From Methylocystis rosea (GTDB taxonomy: Bacteria > Pseudomonadota > Alphaproteobacteria > Rhizobiales > Beijerinckiaceae): a stretch of DNA of 64,000 nucleotides. The notes under the pieces are model-generated. The model did no database searches. It was given only the letters and a program-made list of their open reading frames with translations, and had not been told where the DNA came from. Position 1 is the first letter of the stretch, and each line of letters starts with the position of its first letter. The translations under genes were made by a program, and so were the position numbers. Location: assembly GCF_003855495.1 (NCBI RefSeq), contig NZ_CP034086.1, positions 930,001 to 994,000 on the forward strand. The letters run 5' to 3'. This document shows, piece after piece, positions 27,460 to 35,814 of the stretch.

Positions 27460-28536
27460 ATGACCGTCACGGTGACGAACGCCCCGCCGCCTTCTAAGGA
27501 CGAGAAGGCCGCGTCGCCTCGCTCAGGCCGGCAGTCCAAGGCGTCGCCCCAGGCGACCCTCCCGGGCTTGCTACTTGATCAATCCTGCTCTCCTTTGTTG
27601 CGCGCGCTTTGCGTCGCGACCCTGCTTTCGGTGCTGGCCGTCCTGGCGATGACCGCCGAGCGCGACGAGACTCGTCGTCCGGAGCGGACCGCGCGCGCTG
27701 CACGCGCCCGCGTCGCCGCATCTCCGCTGACGACGCTGGCGACGCTGACGCAATCCGCCGATGACGATACGGCGCTCGACTCGGATTTCTCTTTGGAGCA
27801 GGCGGCGCTCACCTGGTCGCATCGGCTGGGAAGTGACGACGCCTTCGATACGCCTGGCGTGATGCGGTTCGGGTCCGTCAAGGTGCAGCAGTCGATTGTC
27901 GAGCGCGTCGTCAAGGCGGCGCAGACGACCGAAATGGACCCGGCGCTGCTCATGGCCATCGCCGACAAGGAGTCGAATTTCTCCTCCACCGCGAAGGCGC
28001 GGACGTCTTCCGCCAGCGGACTCTTCCAATTCGTCGAGAAGACCTGGCTTAAGGCGATGAAAACCTTCGGTTGGCGCCATGGGCACGGCGAGACGGCGGC
28101 GGTGATCGCCAGCGACGATTCGGCGCGCGTCAGCGGACAGAAGCGGGCGCAAATCCTGGGCTTGCGCAACGATCCCTATCTTTCCGCGGTTCTCGCCGCC
28201 GAAATGCTTAAGAAGGACAGCACCAGGATCGCCGAGAAGATCGGCCGTCCTCTGACCCGCGGCGAAACCTACCTCATCCACTTCCTGGGTCCGGACGACG
28301 CCGAGCGCTTCATGCGGACCATGGACGAGGCGCCGCACACGTCGGCGGCGTCGCTACTGCCGAGGCCGGCGCGCGCCAACAGGCCGATCTTCTATGAGCA
28401 GCAAGGCCGCCGGCTCAAAGTTCGCTCTGTCCAGGAGGTGCACGAGGCCTTCGAGACGATGATGGACAAGCGCACCAGCCGCTATGAGGACGTCGCTGCA
28501 AAACTGCCGGGCGGCGCCACCGCCTATGCCGAATAG
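27460..28536 (+). CDS. Membrane-anchored lytic transglycosylase (SLT domain)
   Basis: The 358-residue protein has a basic, proline-rich cytoplasmic start and one membrane helix (about 45-67, LLRALCVATLLSVLAVLAMTA). A periplasmic SLT goose-lysozyme-like domain (about 150-290) follows: catalytic Glu in IADKESNFSSTAKA, then ASGLFQFVEKTWL, and later YLIHFLGPDDAERFM. It should cleave peptidoglycan glycan strands. GGAGAAACC 7-16 bases before this ATG favours it over an in-frame Met 33 codons earlier. No neighbouring secretion system is seen. Confidence 0.88.
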   Translation: MTVTVTNAPPPSKDEKAASPRSGRQSKASPQATLPGLLLDQSCSPLLRALCVATLLSVLAVLAMTAERDETRRPERTARAARARVAASPLTTLATLTQSADDDTALDSDFSLEQAALTWSHRLGSDDAFDTPGVMRFGSVKVQQSIVERVVKAAQTTEMDPALLMAIADKESNFSSTAKARTSSASGLFQFVEKTWLKAMKTFGWRHGHGETAAVIASDDSARVSGQKRAQILGLRNDPYLSAVLAAEMLKKDSTRIAEKIGRPLTRGETYLIHFLGPDDAERFMRTMDEAPHTSAASLLPRPARANRPIFYEQQGRRLKVRSVQEVHEAFETMMDKRTSRYEDVAAKLPGGATAYAE

Positions 28537-28561
28537 GCGAGCGCCCGAGGTCGCCGCCGGT

Positions 28562-29500
28562 CTAGGCTGAGACGACGGCGGTCTTTCCCATCATCAGGTC
28601 GAGATTTTGCACCGCCGCGCCAGCCGCGCCCTTGCCGAGATTATCGAGCCGGGCGATGAGAAGCGCGTGGCGGCGCGCCTCATTGCCGATGACAAAAACC
28701 TCCATGTCGTCGGCGCCATTCAGCGCCAGCGGGTCGAGCTTGCCGCTTGTCGGCGCGGCCGCCAGCCGGACATGTTTCGCCTCCGCGTAGTGACCCGCAT
28801 AGGCGGCTTCGAAATCCTCGGCTTTGGGCTTGCCGGGCAAGGCGTCGAGCGCGAGCGGTATCGAGACCAGCATGCCTTGCCTGAAATTGCCGACCGAGGG
28901 CACGAAAAGCGGCCGCTCGGAAAGCTGCGAATAGGCCATGATTTCCGGCACATGTTTGTGCTCGAGCCCGAGCGCGTAGAGCTCGAAGGCCGGCGCTTCG
29001 CCGCGCTCATAGGCTTCGATCATCTGCCGTCCGCCGCCCGAATAGCCCGAGATCGCGTTGATCGTCAGCGGCTGGTCCGACCGGATAAGCCCGGCGTCGA
29101 CGAGCGGGCGAATGAGCGCGATCGCGCCCGTGGCATAGCAGCCGACATTGGCCACGCGGCGCGCGCGGGCGATCGCCGCCGCCTGTCCTTTGCAAAGCTC
29201 GGCGAAGCCGTAGACCCAACCCTCCGCCACGCGATGGGCGGTGGAGGCGTCGAGCAGGCGCGGGCTCTCATCGCCGAGCGCGTCGCAGAGCGCGACGGTT
29301 TCCCTGGCCGCGTCGTCGGGCAGACACAAAACCGCGATGTCGACGGAAGCGAGAATGTCGCGTTTCGCGGCGGCGTCCTTGCGCGTCTCGGGCGGGAGCG
29401 AGACGAGCGAAATGTCCTTGCGTCCGGCGAGCCGGTCGCGGATTTCGAGCCCGGTGGTGCCGGCGTCGCCGTCGATGAAGATCTTCGTTCTCGTCGTCAT
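28562..29500 (-). CDS. argC: N-acetyl-gamma-glutamyl-phosphate reductase, type 2
   Basis: Third step of arginine synthesis, NADPH-dependent. The 312-residue short (type 2) form has the nucleotide-binding FIDGDAGTTGLEIRDRL (about 7-23), catalytic Cys in VANVGCYATGAIAL (about 116-129) and His in GLEHKHVPEIMAYS (about 193-206). The type 2 form is common in alphaproteobacteria, where argC often lies near rpsI/rplM, as is loosely true here (5 kb away). Start at MTTRTKIFI; an upstream Met three codons earlier is possible. Confidence 0.94.
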   Translation of the reverse strand: MTTRTKIFIDGDAGTTGLEIRDRLAGRKDISLVSLPPETRKDAAAKRDILASVDIAVLCLPDDAARETVALCDALGDESPRLLDASTAHRVAEGWVYGFAELCKGQAAAIARARRVANVGCYATGAIALIRPLVDAGLIRSDQPLTINAISGYSGGGRQMIEAYERGEAPAFELYALGLEHKHVPEIMAYSQLSERPLFVPSVGNFRQGMLVSIPLALDALPGKPKAEDFEAAYAGHYAEAKHVRLAAAPTSGKLDPLALNGADDMEVFVIGNEARRHALLIARLDNLGKGAAGAAVQNLDLMMGKTAVVSA

Positions 29501-29547
29501 GGCCCGCATCTAATCGATTTGGACCAGGATAAAAAGATTGTCGCGAA

Positions 29548-29573
29548 ATCCATGGGCGTTATCCATGGGCGTT
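29548..29573. repeat. 13-bp perfect tandem duplication
   Basis: Two adjacent exact copies of ATCCATGGGCGTT lie between argC and the DUF1289 gene. It looks like a small slippage duplication. No gene is affected. Confidence 0.8.
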
Positions 29574-29656
29574 TTGACCCGAGCGGCGCTGCGTCCTATA
29601 GCGCGGCGGGACGCATCCGCCGCAATCCGGGCGAAGCGCAGTCAAAAGTGGAGCCA

Positions 29657-29860
29657 ATGGTCGACAGTCCGTGCATAAAGATCTGCGAACTCAATGGCGA
29701 CGGCGTGTGCGTCGGCTGCGGCCGCACGCGCGCCGAGATCGCCGGCTGGATATCGATGGCAGATGCGCAAAAAGCCCAGGTCGTCGAGTTGGCGGAAAAG
29801 CGCAAACGCGCTTGGAGCGCCAGCCACAAAGGCGATTGTCTAATCGCGTCCAGCGAGTAG
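29657..29860 (+). CDS. DUF1289 small cysteine-rich protein
   Basis: The 67-residue protein has four clustered cysteines, SPCIKICELNGDGVCVGCGR (residues 4-23), the DUF1289 signature, then the family block EIAGWISMADAQKAQVVE. It is probably a small zinc or iron-sulfur binding protein; its function is unknown. GTGGAG lies 5-10 bases before the ATG. The frame is open far upstream on this strand, opposite argC, but only this part shows homology. Confidence 0.88.
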   Translation: MVDSPCIKICELNGDGVCVGCGRTRAEIAGWISMADAQKAQVVELAEKRKRAWSASHKGDCLIASSE

Positions 29861-29863
29861 GGC

Positions 29864-29891
29864 CTGACGGCGACGTTCTGGGCTCTATATT
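29864..29891 (+). promoter_or_regulatory. Candidate promoter for the 61-residue membrane peptide
   Basis: CTGACG and TATATT with a 16-base spacer fit a sigma-70-type promoter. Transcription would start about 40 bases before the ATG of the membrane peptide gene. Confidence 0.35.
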
Positions 29892-29938
29892 GATTTTCAG
29901 GAAATGAGTTTTGACCGCCTCCAGGAGGAGGGGAGATT

Positions 29939-30124
29939 ATGGCGAAACAGGTAACGGAAACAGACGGCGCGCTGAGAGCGTTCGCGCTGCGATTTTTGGA
30001 TTCGGTCTACAACGTCTCGGTCTATTCGGTGATCGGATACAGCGCGCTGTTGGCTGTGTTCGCGGTCATCGGCCTGGCGATCTTCATGAAAATTATTTAC
30101 GTGCCAGAATTTCATCCCTGGTAG
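29939..30124 (+). CDS. 61-residue single-span membrane peptide, unknown function
   Basis: I do not recognise the family. The peptide has a polar N-terminal third, an amphipathic FALRFLDSVYNVSVYSV stretch, one strong membrane helix (about residues 33-52, SALLAVFAVIGLAIFMKII) and a short aromatic end, YVPEFHPW. The ribosome binding region is unusually strong: AGGAGGAGGGGAG runs from 29923 to 29935, just before the ATG, implying high expression. Such peptides are typically accessory subunits of large membrane enzymes. The next gene (flavodoxin-fold) starts only 9 bases after the stop, so the two are probably one operon. Confidence 0.75.
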   Translation: MAKQVTETDGALRAFALRFLDSVYNVSVYSVIGYSALLAVFAVIGLAIFMKIIYVPEFHPW

Positions 30125-30133
30125 CCGCGCTCA

Positions 30134-30598
30134 TTGCCCAAGCGCCTGCTCATCGTCGCGCATGCGCCGTCGCGCAATACCGAGCGGCTGCGGGACGCGG
30201 TCGCCGCCGGCGCGCGGGCGCCCGAGATCGAGGGCGTCGAGGTCGAGACGCTCAGCCCTTTCGCGGCGACGCCCGAGCATGTTCTCGCCGCTCAGGCGGT
30301 CATTCTCGGAACCACCGAAAATCTCGGCTACATGAGCGGGGCGCTCAAGGACTTCTTTGATCGTTGCTATTACCCCTTGTTGGAGCGCACGCAGGGCCTG
30401 CCTTACGCGCTCTACATTCGCGCCGGACACGACGGAACAGGAACGCGGCGCGGCGTCGAGACGATCGTGACCGGCCTGCGCTGGCGCGCGGTTCGCGAGC
30501 CGCTCATCTGCCGGGGCGAATGGCGCGAGGACTTCGTCGAGGAATGCCGTGAACTAGGGATGCTCGTCGCGGCAGGCCTCGACGTCGGGGCCATTTGA
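30134..30598 (+). CDS. Flavodoxin-fold protein (NAD(P)H:FMN reductase-like)
   Basis: The 154-residue protein starts with a flavodoxin-type beta strand and phosphate loop, LLIVAHAPSRNTERLRDAV. It continues with AVILGTTENLGYMSGALKDFFDR (about 55-77), the FMN-contact segment found in flavodoxin and NADPH-dependent FMN reductase families, and LPYALYIRAGHDGTG. The redox partner is unknown. The start is a TTG with little ribosome-binding signal; translation may depend on coupling to the preceding membrane peptide. Confidence 0.78.
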   Translation: MPKRLLIVAHAPSRNTERLRDAVAAGARAPEIEGVEVETLSPFAATPEHVLAAQAVILGTTENLGYMSGALKDFFDRCYYPLLERTQGLPYALYIRAGHDGTGTRRGVETIVTGLRWRAVREPLICRGEWREDFVEECRELGMLVAAGLDVGAI

Positions 30599-30668
30599 GC
30601 CGATCAAGCCATCGTCTATAGCAACCGCGCGGGCCGCAGGCCGGCGCGACGATGGTCCGGCAGGGCGA

Positions 30669-32018
30669 ATGCAGCGAAGCGACGATTTTCTCGGCCATCC
30701 GCGTGGGCTCGGTTTTCTCTTCGCTTCCGAAATGTGGGAGCGGTTTTCCTATTACGGGATGCGGGCGCTTCTCGTCCTCTACATGGTCGACTATCTGCTG
30801 ACGCCAGAGCGCATGGACGCGGCGCTCGGGCTAGACGCCTTGAAGCGCGGGCTCGAGACGATTTCCGGTCCGCTCGGCCCGCAGCCTTTCGCCTCGCAAA
30901 TCTACGGTCTCTACACCGGCCTCGTTTATCTCGCGCCGATTCTGGGCGGGGCGATCGCCGATCGTTGGTTGGGGCGCACACGCACGATCGTCATCGGCGC
31001 GGCGTTGATGGCCATCGGCCATTTCATGATGGCTTACGATCGCCTGTTTCTGATCGCGCTGCTTTGCATCGCGCTGGGCTGCGGCGGCTTCAAGCCGAAC
31101 ATCTCCGTCCAGGTCGGAGAGCTTTATGCGCCGACCGACGCCCGTCGCGACCGCGCCTATTCGATTTTTTATGTCGGCATCAATATCGGCGCGTTCTTCG
31201 CGCCGCTGGTTTGCGGAACGGTCGGGGAGACGATCGGCTGGCATTATGGCTTCGCCTGCGCCGGCGTCGGCATGGCGATCGGCCTCGCGACGTATGTGAT
31301 GGGCCTTCCGAGTCTGCCGCCCGAGCCGATGCGCGGCCAGTGGCGCGCCCCGACGGCGCAGGCGCGCGCGCAGTTTCGCCGGTCATTCACCATCCTGATG
31401 CTGCTCTTTGCGCCTTCCGCGCTGTTCTGGGCCGCCTTCGAGCAGCAGGGCAACACGATCGCGCTGTGGGCGGCGCAGTCCACCGACCGCAGCGTCGATG
31501 TTTTCGGATGGCGCGCTGAAATTCCGGTGACATGGTTCCAGGCCTTCAATCCGCTGATGATCTTTCTCTTCACGCCGCCGCTCGTCTCTTTTTGGAGCCG
31601 GCTTTCTCGGGCTGGGCGCGAACCCTCGACGATCAGTAAAATGTCGCTTGGCTGTCTCGGCGTCGCTGTGAGCTACGGCGTTATGGCGTTCGCGGCCTGG
31701 ACGAGCGACGGCGGCGCAGCGAGCTGGCTTTGGCTCCTCGCCTTTTTTGCCGTCATCACCGTCTCGGAGCTGCACTTTTCTCCGATCGCTCTGTCGCTCG
31801 TATCGCATGTCGCGCCGGAAGGCTCGCGCTCGGCGCTGATGGGCGTGTGGTTCACATCGATGTTTCTCGGCAATCTCCTGGCGGGATGGCTCGGCAGTTT
31901 GTGGTCGAGCGTCGCCAGCGTGTATTTCTTCCTGCTGATGGGCGCGCTCGGCGTCGTCGGCGCGCTGATCGTCGAGGCTGCGCGGCGACCGCTTGGCGGC
32001 CTCGTGTCTTCCCGCTAG
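30669..32018 (+). CDS. POT-family proton-dependent oligopeptide transporter
   Basis: The 449-residue membrane protein has about 12-14 helices. The family signature GFLFASEMWERFSYYGMRALL (E-x-x-E/W-E-R-F-x-Y-Y-G) is at about 15-35, followed by LAPILGGAIADRWLGRTRTI and IALGCGGFKPNISVQVGELY (PTR2 signature 2). It imports di- and tripeptides with protons. Slightly short for the family (about 490 usual), with the loss in a loop. Separate from the MHS transporter behind it (59-base gap). Confidence 0.93.
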   Translation: MQRSDDFLGHPRGLGFLFASEMWERFSYYGMRALLVLYMVDYLLTPERMDAALGLDALKRGLETISGPLGPQPFASQIYGLYTGLVYLAPILGGAIADRWLGRTRTIVIGAALMAIGHFMMAYDRLFLIALLCIALGCGGFKPNISVQVGELYAPTDARRDRAYSIFYVGINIGAFFAPLVCGTVGETIGWHYGFACAGVGMAIGLATYVMGLPSLPPEPMRGQWRAPTAQARAQFRRSFTILMLLFAPSALFWAAFEQQGNTIALWAAQSTDRSVDVFGWRAEIPVTWFQAFNPLMIFLFTPPLVSFWSRLSRAGREPSTISKMSLGCLGVAVSYGVMAFAAWTSDGGAASWLWLLAFFAVITVSELHFSPIALSLVSHVAPEGSRSALMGVWFTSMFLGNLLAGWLGSLWSSVASVYFFLLMGALGVVGALIVEAARRPLGGLVSSR

Positions 32019-32077
32019 AGCAGGTTCGCGACTGCGGACGCGACGACGCCACGCGCGCGGACAATCGAGAAATTTGC

Positions 32078-33370
32078 ATGCATGTGCGCCAAAACTTCCC
32101 CCAAGTGAGAGCGCCAGCGCCCAAACAGATCGCGGCCGCCGTGATTGGGAATGCGCTGGAATGGTACGATTTCGTCGTCTACGGCTTTTTTGCTTCCGTT
32201 CTGGCGCAGGCGTTTTTTCCAAGCCGAGATGAAACAGCCTCTCTCTTGCTGGCGCTCGCGACCTTTGGCGCGGGCTTCTGCACGCGGCCGCTCGGCGGCC
32301 TCTTCTTCGGATTTTACGCGGATCGCAAAGGGCGAAAGGCGGCGCTGCAACTCATCATGTTCGTGATGACCGTCGCGATCGCCGTCATCGCCTTCGCTCC
32401 GACCTATGCGACGATCGGCCTCTTCGCCCCCATGCTCATCGTGATCGGCCGATTGCTGCAGGGCTTTGCGACCGGCGGAGAATTCGCCAGTTCGACCGCA
32501 TTTCTGATCGAAGTCGCGCCCGCCGGTCGGCGTGGAGTCTACGGTTCTCTGCAGATGGTCGGGCAGGGCCTGTCGATCCTGCTCGGGACGCTCGCCGGCA
32601 TGCTCGTGGCTGGCGTCTTTTCCGCTGAAGCGCTGCACGACTGGGCCTGGCGGCTGCCCTTTTTCGCCGGCCTGCTGATCGGCCCGGTAGGGCTCTATGT
32701 CAGACGTCATCTCGACGAAACGCCGGCCTTCAAGGCGTCGCCGCAGGAAGAAGGCGCCGCGCGCGCTTTTCTCGACCTCGTTCGGCGGCGGGGCGATCGA
32801 CTTCTCGCCTGTTTCGCCGCCACGATCGGCGCGACGATCTCCTTCTACGTGATCCTCGTCTACATGCCGACCTATGGAAAGACGGAGATGGGGCTGAGCC
32901 TCGCACAGTCCTTTATCGCCCAGGCGCCCGGTCTTGTGCTGCTGATCGTGCTGACCCCGTTGATCGGCGCGCTCTCCGACGCCATCGGCAGGCGGCCCTT
33001 GCTCCTCGCGTCCTACGGGATGCTGCTTCTTTGCGTCTATCCGTTGTTCATCTGGCTGCAGGCCGAGCGCACGCTGTTGGCGCTGACAGTGGCGCAGACG
33101 GCCTTCTGCGCCATTCTCTCGGGCCTCTTTGGCGCGCTCTCGACGGCGCTCGCCGAGCAGTTCCCGACGCATGTCCGCACCGTAGGACTCGCGATCGCCT
33201 ATAATGTCGCGGTCATGATCTTCGGCGGCTTCGCGCCCTTCATCGTCGCCTGGCTGATCGACTATCTCGCGACGCCGATCGCGCCGGCGTTCTATTTGAT
33301 GTTCGGGGCGGTCGTCGGACTGATGGGCGTCGCGGGTCTACACGAGCGGCGACATGAATGGCTCGATTGA
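32078..33370 (+). CDS. MFS transporter, metabolite:H+ symporter (MHS) type
   Basis: The 430-residue protein has 12 predicted helices. The MHS start AAVIGNALEWYDFVVYGFFA (about 20-39), FCTRPLGGLFFGFYADRKGRKAAL and GRLLQGFATGGEFASS are characteristic of the ShiA/ProP/CitA group. Substrates in this group are small acids such as citrate, alpha-ketoglutarate or proline; the one here cannot be decided. An open upstream extension lies on the POT gene and is rejected in favour of MHVRQNFPQV. Confidence 0.92.
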   Translation: MHVRQNFPQVRAPAPKQIAAAVIGNALEWYDFVVYGFFASVLAQAFFPSRDETASLLLALATFGAGFCTRPLGGLFFGFYADRKGRKAALQLIMFVMTVAIAVIAFAPTYATIGLFAPMLIVIGRLLQGFATGGEFASSTAFLIEVAPAGRRGVYGSLQMVGQGLSILLGTLAGMLVAGVFSAEALHDWAWRLPFFAGLLIGPVGLYVRRHLDETPAFKASPQEEGAARAFLDLVRRRGDRLLACFAATIGATISFYVILVYMPTYGKTEMGLSLAQSFIAQAPGLVLLIVLTPLIGALSDAIGRRPLLLASYGMLLLCVYPLFIWLQAERTLLALTVAQTAFCAILSGLFGALSTALAEQFPTHVRTVGLAIAYNVAVMIFGGFAPFIVAWLIDYLATPIAPAFYLMFGAVVGLMGVAGLHERRHEWLD

Positions 33371-33417
33371 AAGCGCTTGGCTGGCAGGACGTCGAATAAC
33401 AAGGCGTCACTTCACCG

Positions 33418-33450
33418 CGTCATGGCCGCGCTTGTCGCGGCCATCCACGC
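33418..33450. repeat. 33-bp hairpin unit, copy 1 (family A)
   Basis: Hairpin with stem ATGGCCGCG, loop CTTGT and stem CGCGGCCAT, flanked by CGTC and CCACGC. Forms an inverted pair with the unit at 33522. Compared with the units at 35830 and 36166, one stem base is changed together with its partner, so the stem is kept. Confidence 0.9.
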
Positions 33451-33521
33451 AACGACAAGAGCAAATGTGAGAACATGAGCCGCACATGTCGTCTTCGCGC
33501 GATGCGTTTCGCGATCGTCTG

Positions 33522-33554
33522 GCGTGGATGCCCGCGACAAGCGGGGGCATGACG
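33522..33554. repeat. 33-bp hairpin unit, copy 2 (family A, inverted)
   Basis: Inverse of copy 1. On the opposite strand it reads stem ATGCCCCCG, loop CTTGT, stem CGCGGGCAT, with one C-C mismatch. With copy 1 and the 71-base spacer it forms a REPIN-like inverted pair. Matching flanks (TCACTT...CGTCATG on both outer sides) extend the similarity by about 10 bases. Confidence 0.88.
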
Positions 33555-33630
33555 ACTGAAAGTGAGCGGAAATTAGCCCTGGCTTTGCTGCAACGACTAT
33601 TGATTGAGTTTGGAGCGACGGGAGGATTTG

Positions 33631-33981
33631 ATGAAAAAAATTGCTGTTTGGATCGCGTCTTTCATCATGGCGCAGCAGCTCCTGCTCGCCGAGGCGATCG
33701 CCCGACCCGCGAGATGCGTCGTTAATGGCGCCGGCGCGGCGCCATATAACGGGAGATGCGAGTTTTCGCCTGAAACGGGCGGCAGCTTTTCGATCACGCC
33801 AGTTGGAAAAAGCGCCTTCGACGGTGCGACGTTGATCAGCGTCTCCGTCACCTTGCCAGGAGTGGCGGAAGTGAGAGGATTGACCCCCGACGGGATCAAC
33901 TCCCGCTGGGGAGAGGCGAAGCGCTCCAAGGAGGACCCCGCCTGCTGGATCGGAAGCGACTTCAAGATCTGCGTCTACTGA
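33631..33981 (+). CDS. Small secreted protein of unknown function
   Basis: No family recognised. 116 residues with a signal peptide (about 1-24, KKIAVWIASFIMAQQLLLAEA). The mature part has four cysteines (RCVVNG, RCEFSPE, ACWIGS, ICVY), probably two disulfides. GGGAGG 7 bases before the ATG sets the start. It lies just right of the family A repeat pair and shares a bidirectional terminator with the convergent rplM-rpsI operon. Confidence 0.7.
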   Translation: MKKIAVWIASFIMAQQLLLAEAIARPARCVVNGAGAAPYNGRCEFSPETGGSFSITPVGKSAFDGATLISVSVTLPGVAEVRGLTPDGINSRWGEAKRSKEDPACWIGSDFKICVY

Positions 33982-33983
33982 CC

Positions 33984-34013
33984 AAAACAAAAGCGGCGCC
34001 GAAGCGCCGCTTT
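33984..34013 (-). terminator. Intrinsic terminator of rplM-rpsI
   Basis: On the minus strand a stem GCGGCGC, loop TTCG, stem GCGCCGC is followed by TTTTGTTTT, a textbook rho-independent terminator for the ribosomal operon. The other strand has a short TTT and may end the small secreted-protein gene. Confidence 0.9.
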
Positions 34014-34042
34014 GAAAGTGCTTGCCTTGAAGATCGCGAAGC

Positions 34043-34522
34043 TTAGCGCTTCGAGAACTGGAAGCTGCGGCGGGCTTTCCGCTTGCCGTATTTCTTGCGC
34101 TCGACGACGCGGGAGTCACGCGTCAGGAAGCCTTCCTTCTTGAGCGCGGGACGCAGGTCCGGCTCGTAAGCGGTCAGCGCCTTGGCGAGGCCATGGCGCA
34201 CCGCGCCGGCCTGACCCGAAAGTCCGCCGCCGGCGACCGTAACGACGATGTCATATTGACCCGCGCGCTTGGTGACGCCGAACGGCTGGGCCAGAATCAT
34301 GCGCAGCACCGGACGGGCGAAATAGACTTCGACGTCGCGGCCGTTGACGGTGATCTTGCCGGGGCCCGGCTTGATCCAGACGCGCGCGACGGCGTTTTTG
34401 CGCTTGCCGGTCGCATAGGCGCGGCCCTGCTTGTCGAGCTTTTGCACATAGCGCGGCGACTCGGGCGCCGTGGCGACGCTTCCCTGAAGGTCGGAAAGCG
34501 AGGAAAGAGTGGACTCGGCCAT
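34043..34522 (-). CDS. rpsI: 30S ribosomal protein S9
   Basis: Component of the small subunit whose C-terminal tail reaches the P-site tRNA. 159 residues with a 25-30-residue N-terminal extension typical of alphaproteobacteria. Core [38 protein letters not shown] and the basic tail [23 protein letters not shown] (broken here for length by its final SKR) are all present. Follows rplM with a 2-base gap. Confidence 0.98.
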   Translation of the reverse strand: MAESTLSSLSDLQGSVATAPESPRYVQKLDKQGRAYATGKRKNAVARVWIKPGPGKITVNGRDVEVYFARPVLRMILAQPFGVTKRAGQYDIVVTVAGGGLSGQAGAVRHGLAKALTAYEPDLRPALKKEGFLTRDSRVVERKKYGKRKARRSFQFSKR

Positions 34523-34524
34523 GG

Positions 34525-34995
34525 TCAGGCGCTCCGGCTATTCTTGACGTTCAGGGCGGCGATGTCGAGCGTCTGTGGGCTCTGCGCCTCGTGCGGATGT
34601 TCCGCGCCCTTATAGACGCGCAGATTGCCGAACTGCTTTCGGCCCAAGGGTCCTCGCGGCAGCATGCGCTGCACGGCCTTCTCCAGGACTCGCTCCGGGA
34701 AGCGCCCGTCGAGAAGGAACTTCGCCGAGCGTTCCTTGATGCCGCCGGGGAAGCCCGTGTGGTGGTGATAGACCTTCTGGTCGCGCTTGCGGCCGGTCAG
34801 CACCACCTTTTCGGCGTTGATGACGATGATGTTGTCGCCGTCATCCATATGCGGCGTGAACGTCGCCTTGTGCTTGCCGCGAAGACGCAGCGCGATGATG
34901 GAGGCGAGGCGGCCGACGATGAGCCCGGAGGCGTCGATCAGCACCCACTTCTTTTCGATGTCGGCGGGGGTCGCCGAATAGGTCTTGCCAAACAT
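34525..34995 (-). CDS. rplM: 50S ribosomal protein L13
   Basis: Early-assembly protein of the large subunit. 156 residues with [20 protein letters not shown] near the start, [16 protein letters not shown] and the C-terminal [14 protein letters not shown]. The start [12 protein letters not shown] is fixed by homology; 42 further upstream codons are rejected. First gene of the rplM-rpsI operon; the shared terminator lies at 33984. Confidence 0.98.
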   Translation of the reverse strand: MFGKTYSATPADIEKKWVLIDASGLIVGRLASIIALRLRGKHKATFTPHMDDGDNIIVINAEKVVLTGRKRDQKVYHHHTGFPGGIKERSAKFLLDGRFPERVLEKAVQRMLPRGPLGRKQFGNLRVYKGAEHPHEAQSPQTLDIAALNVKNSRSA

Positions 34996-35183
34996 GAATG
35001 AGAATTCCGTATGAACGGTGTGTTCGGAGGCCGTTGGATAAGGGATGCGGCAGCAGGGGTCAAGCGGAATTGTTTCCCGATAGGCCGTCAAAGCCAATAA
35101 GTACTTGGGAGAATGATACAAGGTATTATGTTACCCCATAAATTGAAGTGTGCGGCGCTTGAGTTAGTTGGTCGTCGACGTTG

Positions 35184-35204
35184 CTTATAAGTAACCTTAT
35201 AAGG
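35184..35204. promoter_or_regulatory. Paired TTATAA palindromes upstream of an orphan gene
   Basis: CTTATAAG and CCTTATAAGG, each a perfect palindrome and 11 bases apart start to start, lie 29-49 bases before the GTG of the following gene. A third perfect CCTTATAAGG lies inside that gene at 35401-35410. They are candidate operator sites. Confidence 0.5.
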
Positions 35205-35232
35205 TGCTGTGGCTTGGTAAGAGGAGGCGAGG

Positions 35233-35808
35233 GTGGCGACGTTCACAACAATTGAAAGTGGAAGGTTGTGCAATCTTCTTAAGGGGGCTGATCCGTCAGG
35301 GCTCATGCAAGTGTGTGTTCTGGATGACAGCACTTTGCTGCTGGGCCGTGACCTTTTCAATCCGACAATTAAAATTGATTTGTCGAAGGAACGCGCGCTT
35401 CCTTATAAGGAGGATGGTTCGATTTCCAAGAGACCTTCGCCGGTCGCACAAGCCTCCGAGGCCCGAAGCACTTCATCGCGAATTACCGGATTATACTCGA
35501 TTGAAGTCGAGGGTAAAAACGCCACTTGTCACTCGCAGAAGGAACTCCTCTCAAGCGGACTGCGAATGATTGAGGAACTGCGTCCCGGGACGCTGGAAAA
35601 GCTATCATCGGCCAAAAAGCGCACCAAGAGAATAGTATCTCGCAATCGATATGAGCTTTTTGACAATGCTCATCTTTGCGACAAATATTCAGAACAACTG
35701 ATGGATGGCTGGTGGATAGGCACCAACAACAGCAAACTTGAAGCTATTGCGTGGTTGGACATGGCCGCCAAATATGGGGGCGTAAAGATGCGGACTTCGC
35801 TTGAATAA
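35233..35808 (+). CDS. Orphan protein with a SeqA-like looking C-terminal segment
   Basis: The 191-residue protein belongs to no family I can name with confidence. Its base composition is visibly lower in GC than the neighbours, suggesting transfer. The N-terminal part (about 1-60) is mixed. The middle has SQKELLSSGLRMIEELRPGT (a helical segment), followed by a basic stretch KKRTKRIVSRNRYELF, and the end has DGWWIGTNNSKLEAIAWLDM. The W-W/V-x-x-T-N pattern after a basic segment recalls the C-terminal DNA-binding part of SeqA; this is a visual resemblance only. The start is GTG with GAGGAGG 5 bases upstream. Palindromes in front suggest regulation. Confidence 0.6.
   Translation: MATFTTIESGRLCNLLKGADPSGLMQVCVLDDSTLLLGRDLFNPTIKIDLSKERALPYKEDGSISKRPSPVAQASEARSTSSRITGLYSIEVEGKNATCHSQKELLSSGLRMIEELRPGTLEKLSSAKKRTKRIVSRNRYELFDNAHLCDKYSEQLMDGWWIGTNNSKLEAIAWLDMAAKYGGVKMRTSLE
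35401..35410. promoter_or_regulatory. Internal copy of the palindrome CCTTATAAGG
   Basis: Exact copy of the 10-bp palindrome at 35195-35204, located about 170 bases into the orphan gene. A second operator for looping is one possible use. Confidence 0.4.
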
Positions 35809-35814
35809 TTGACG

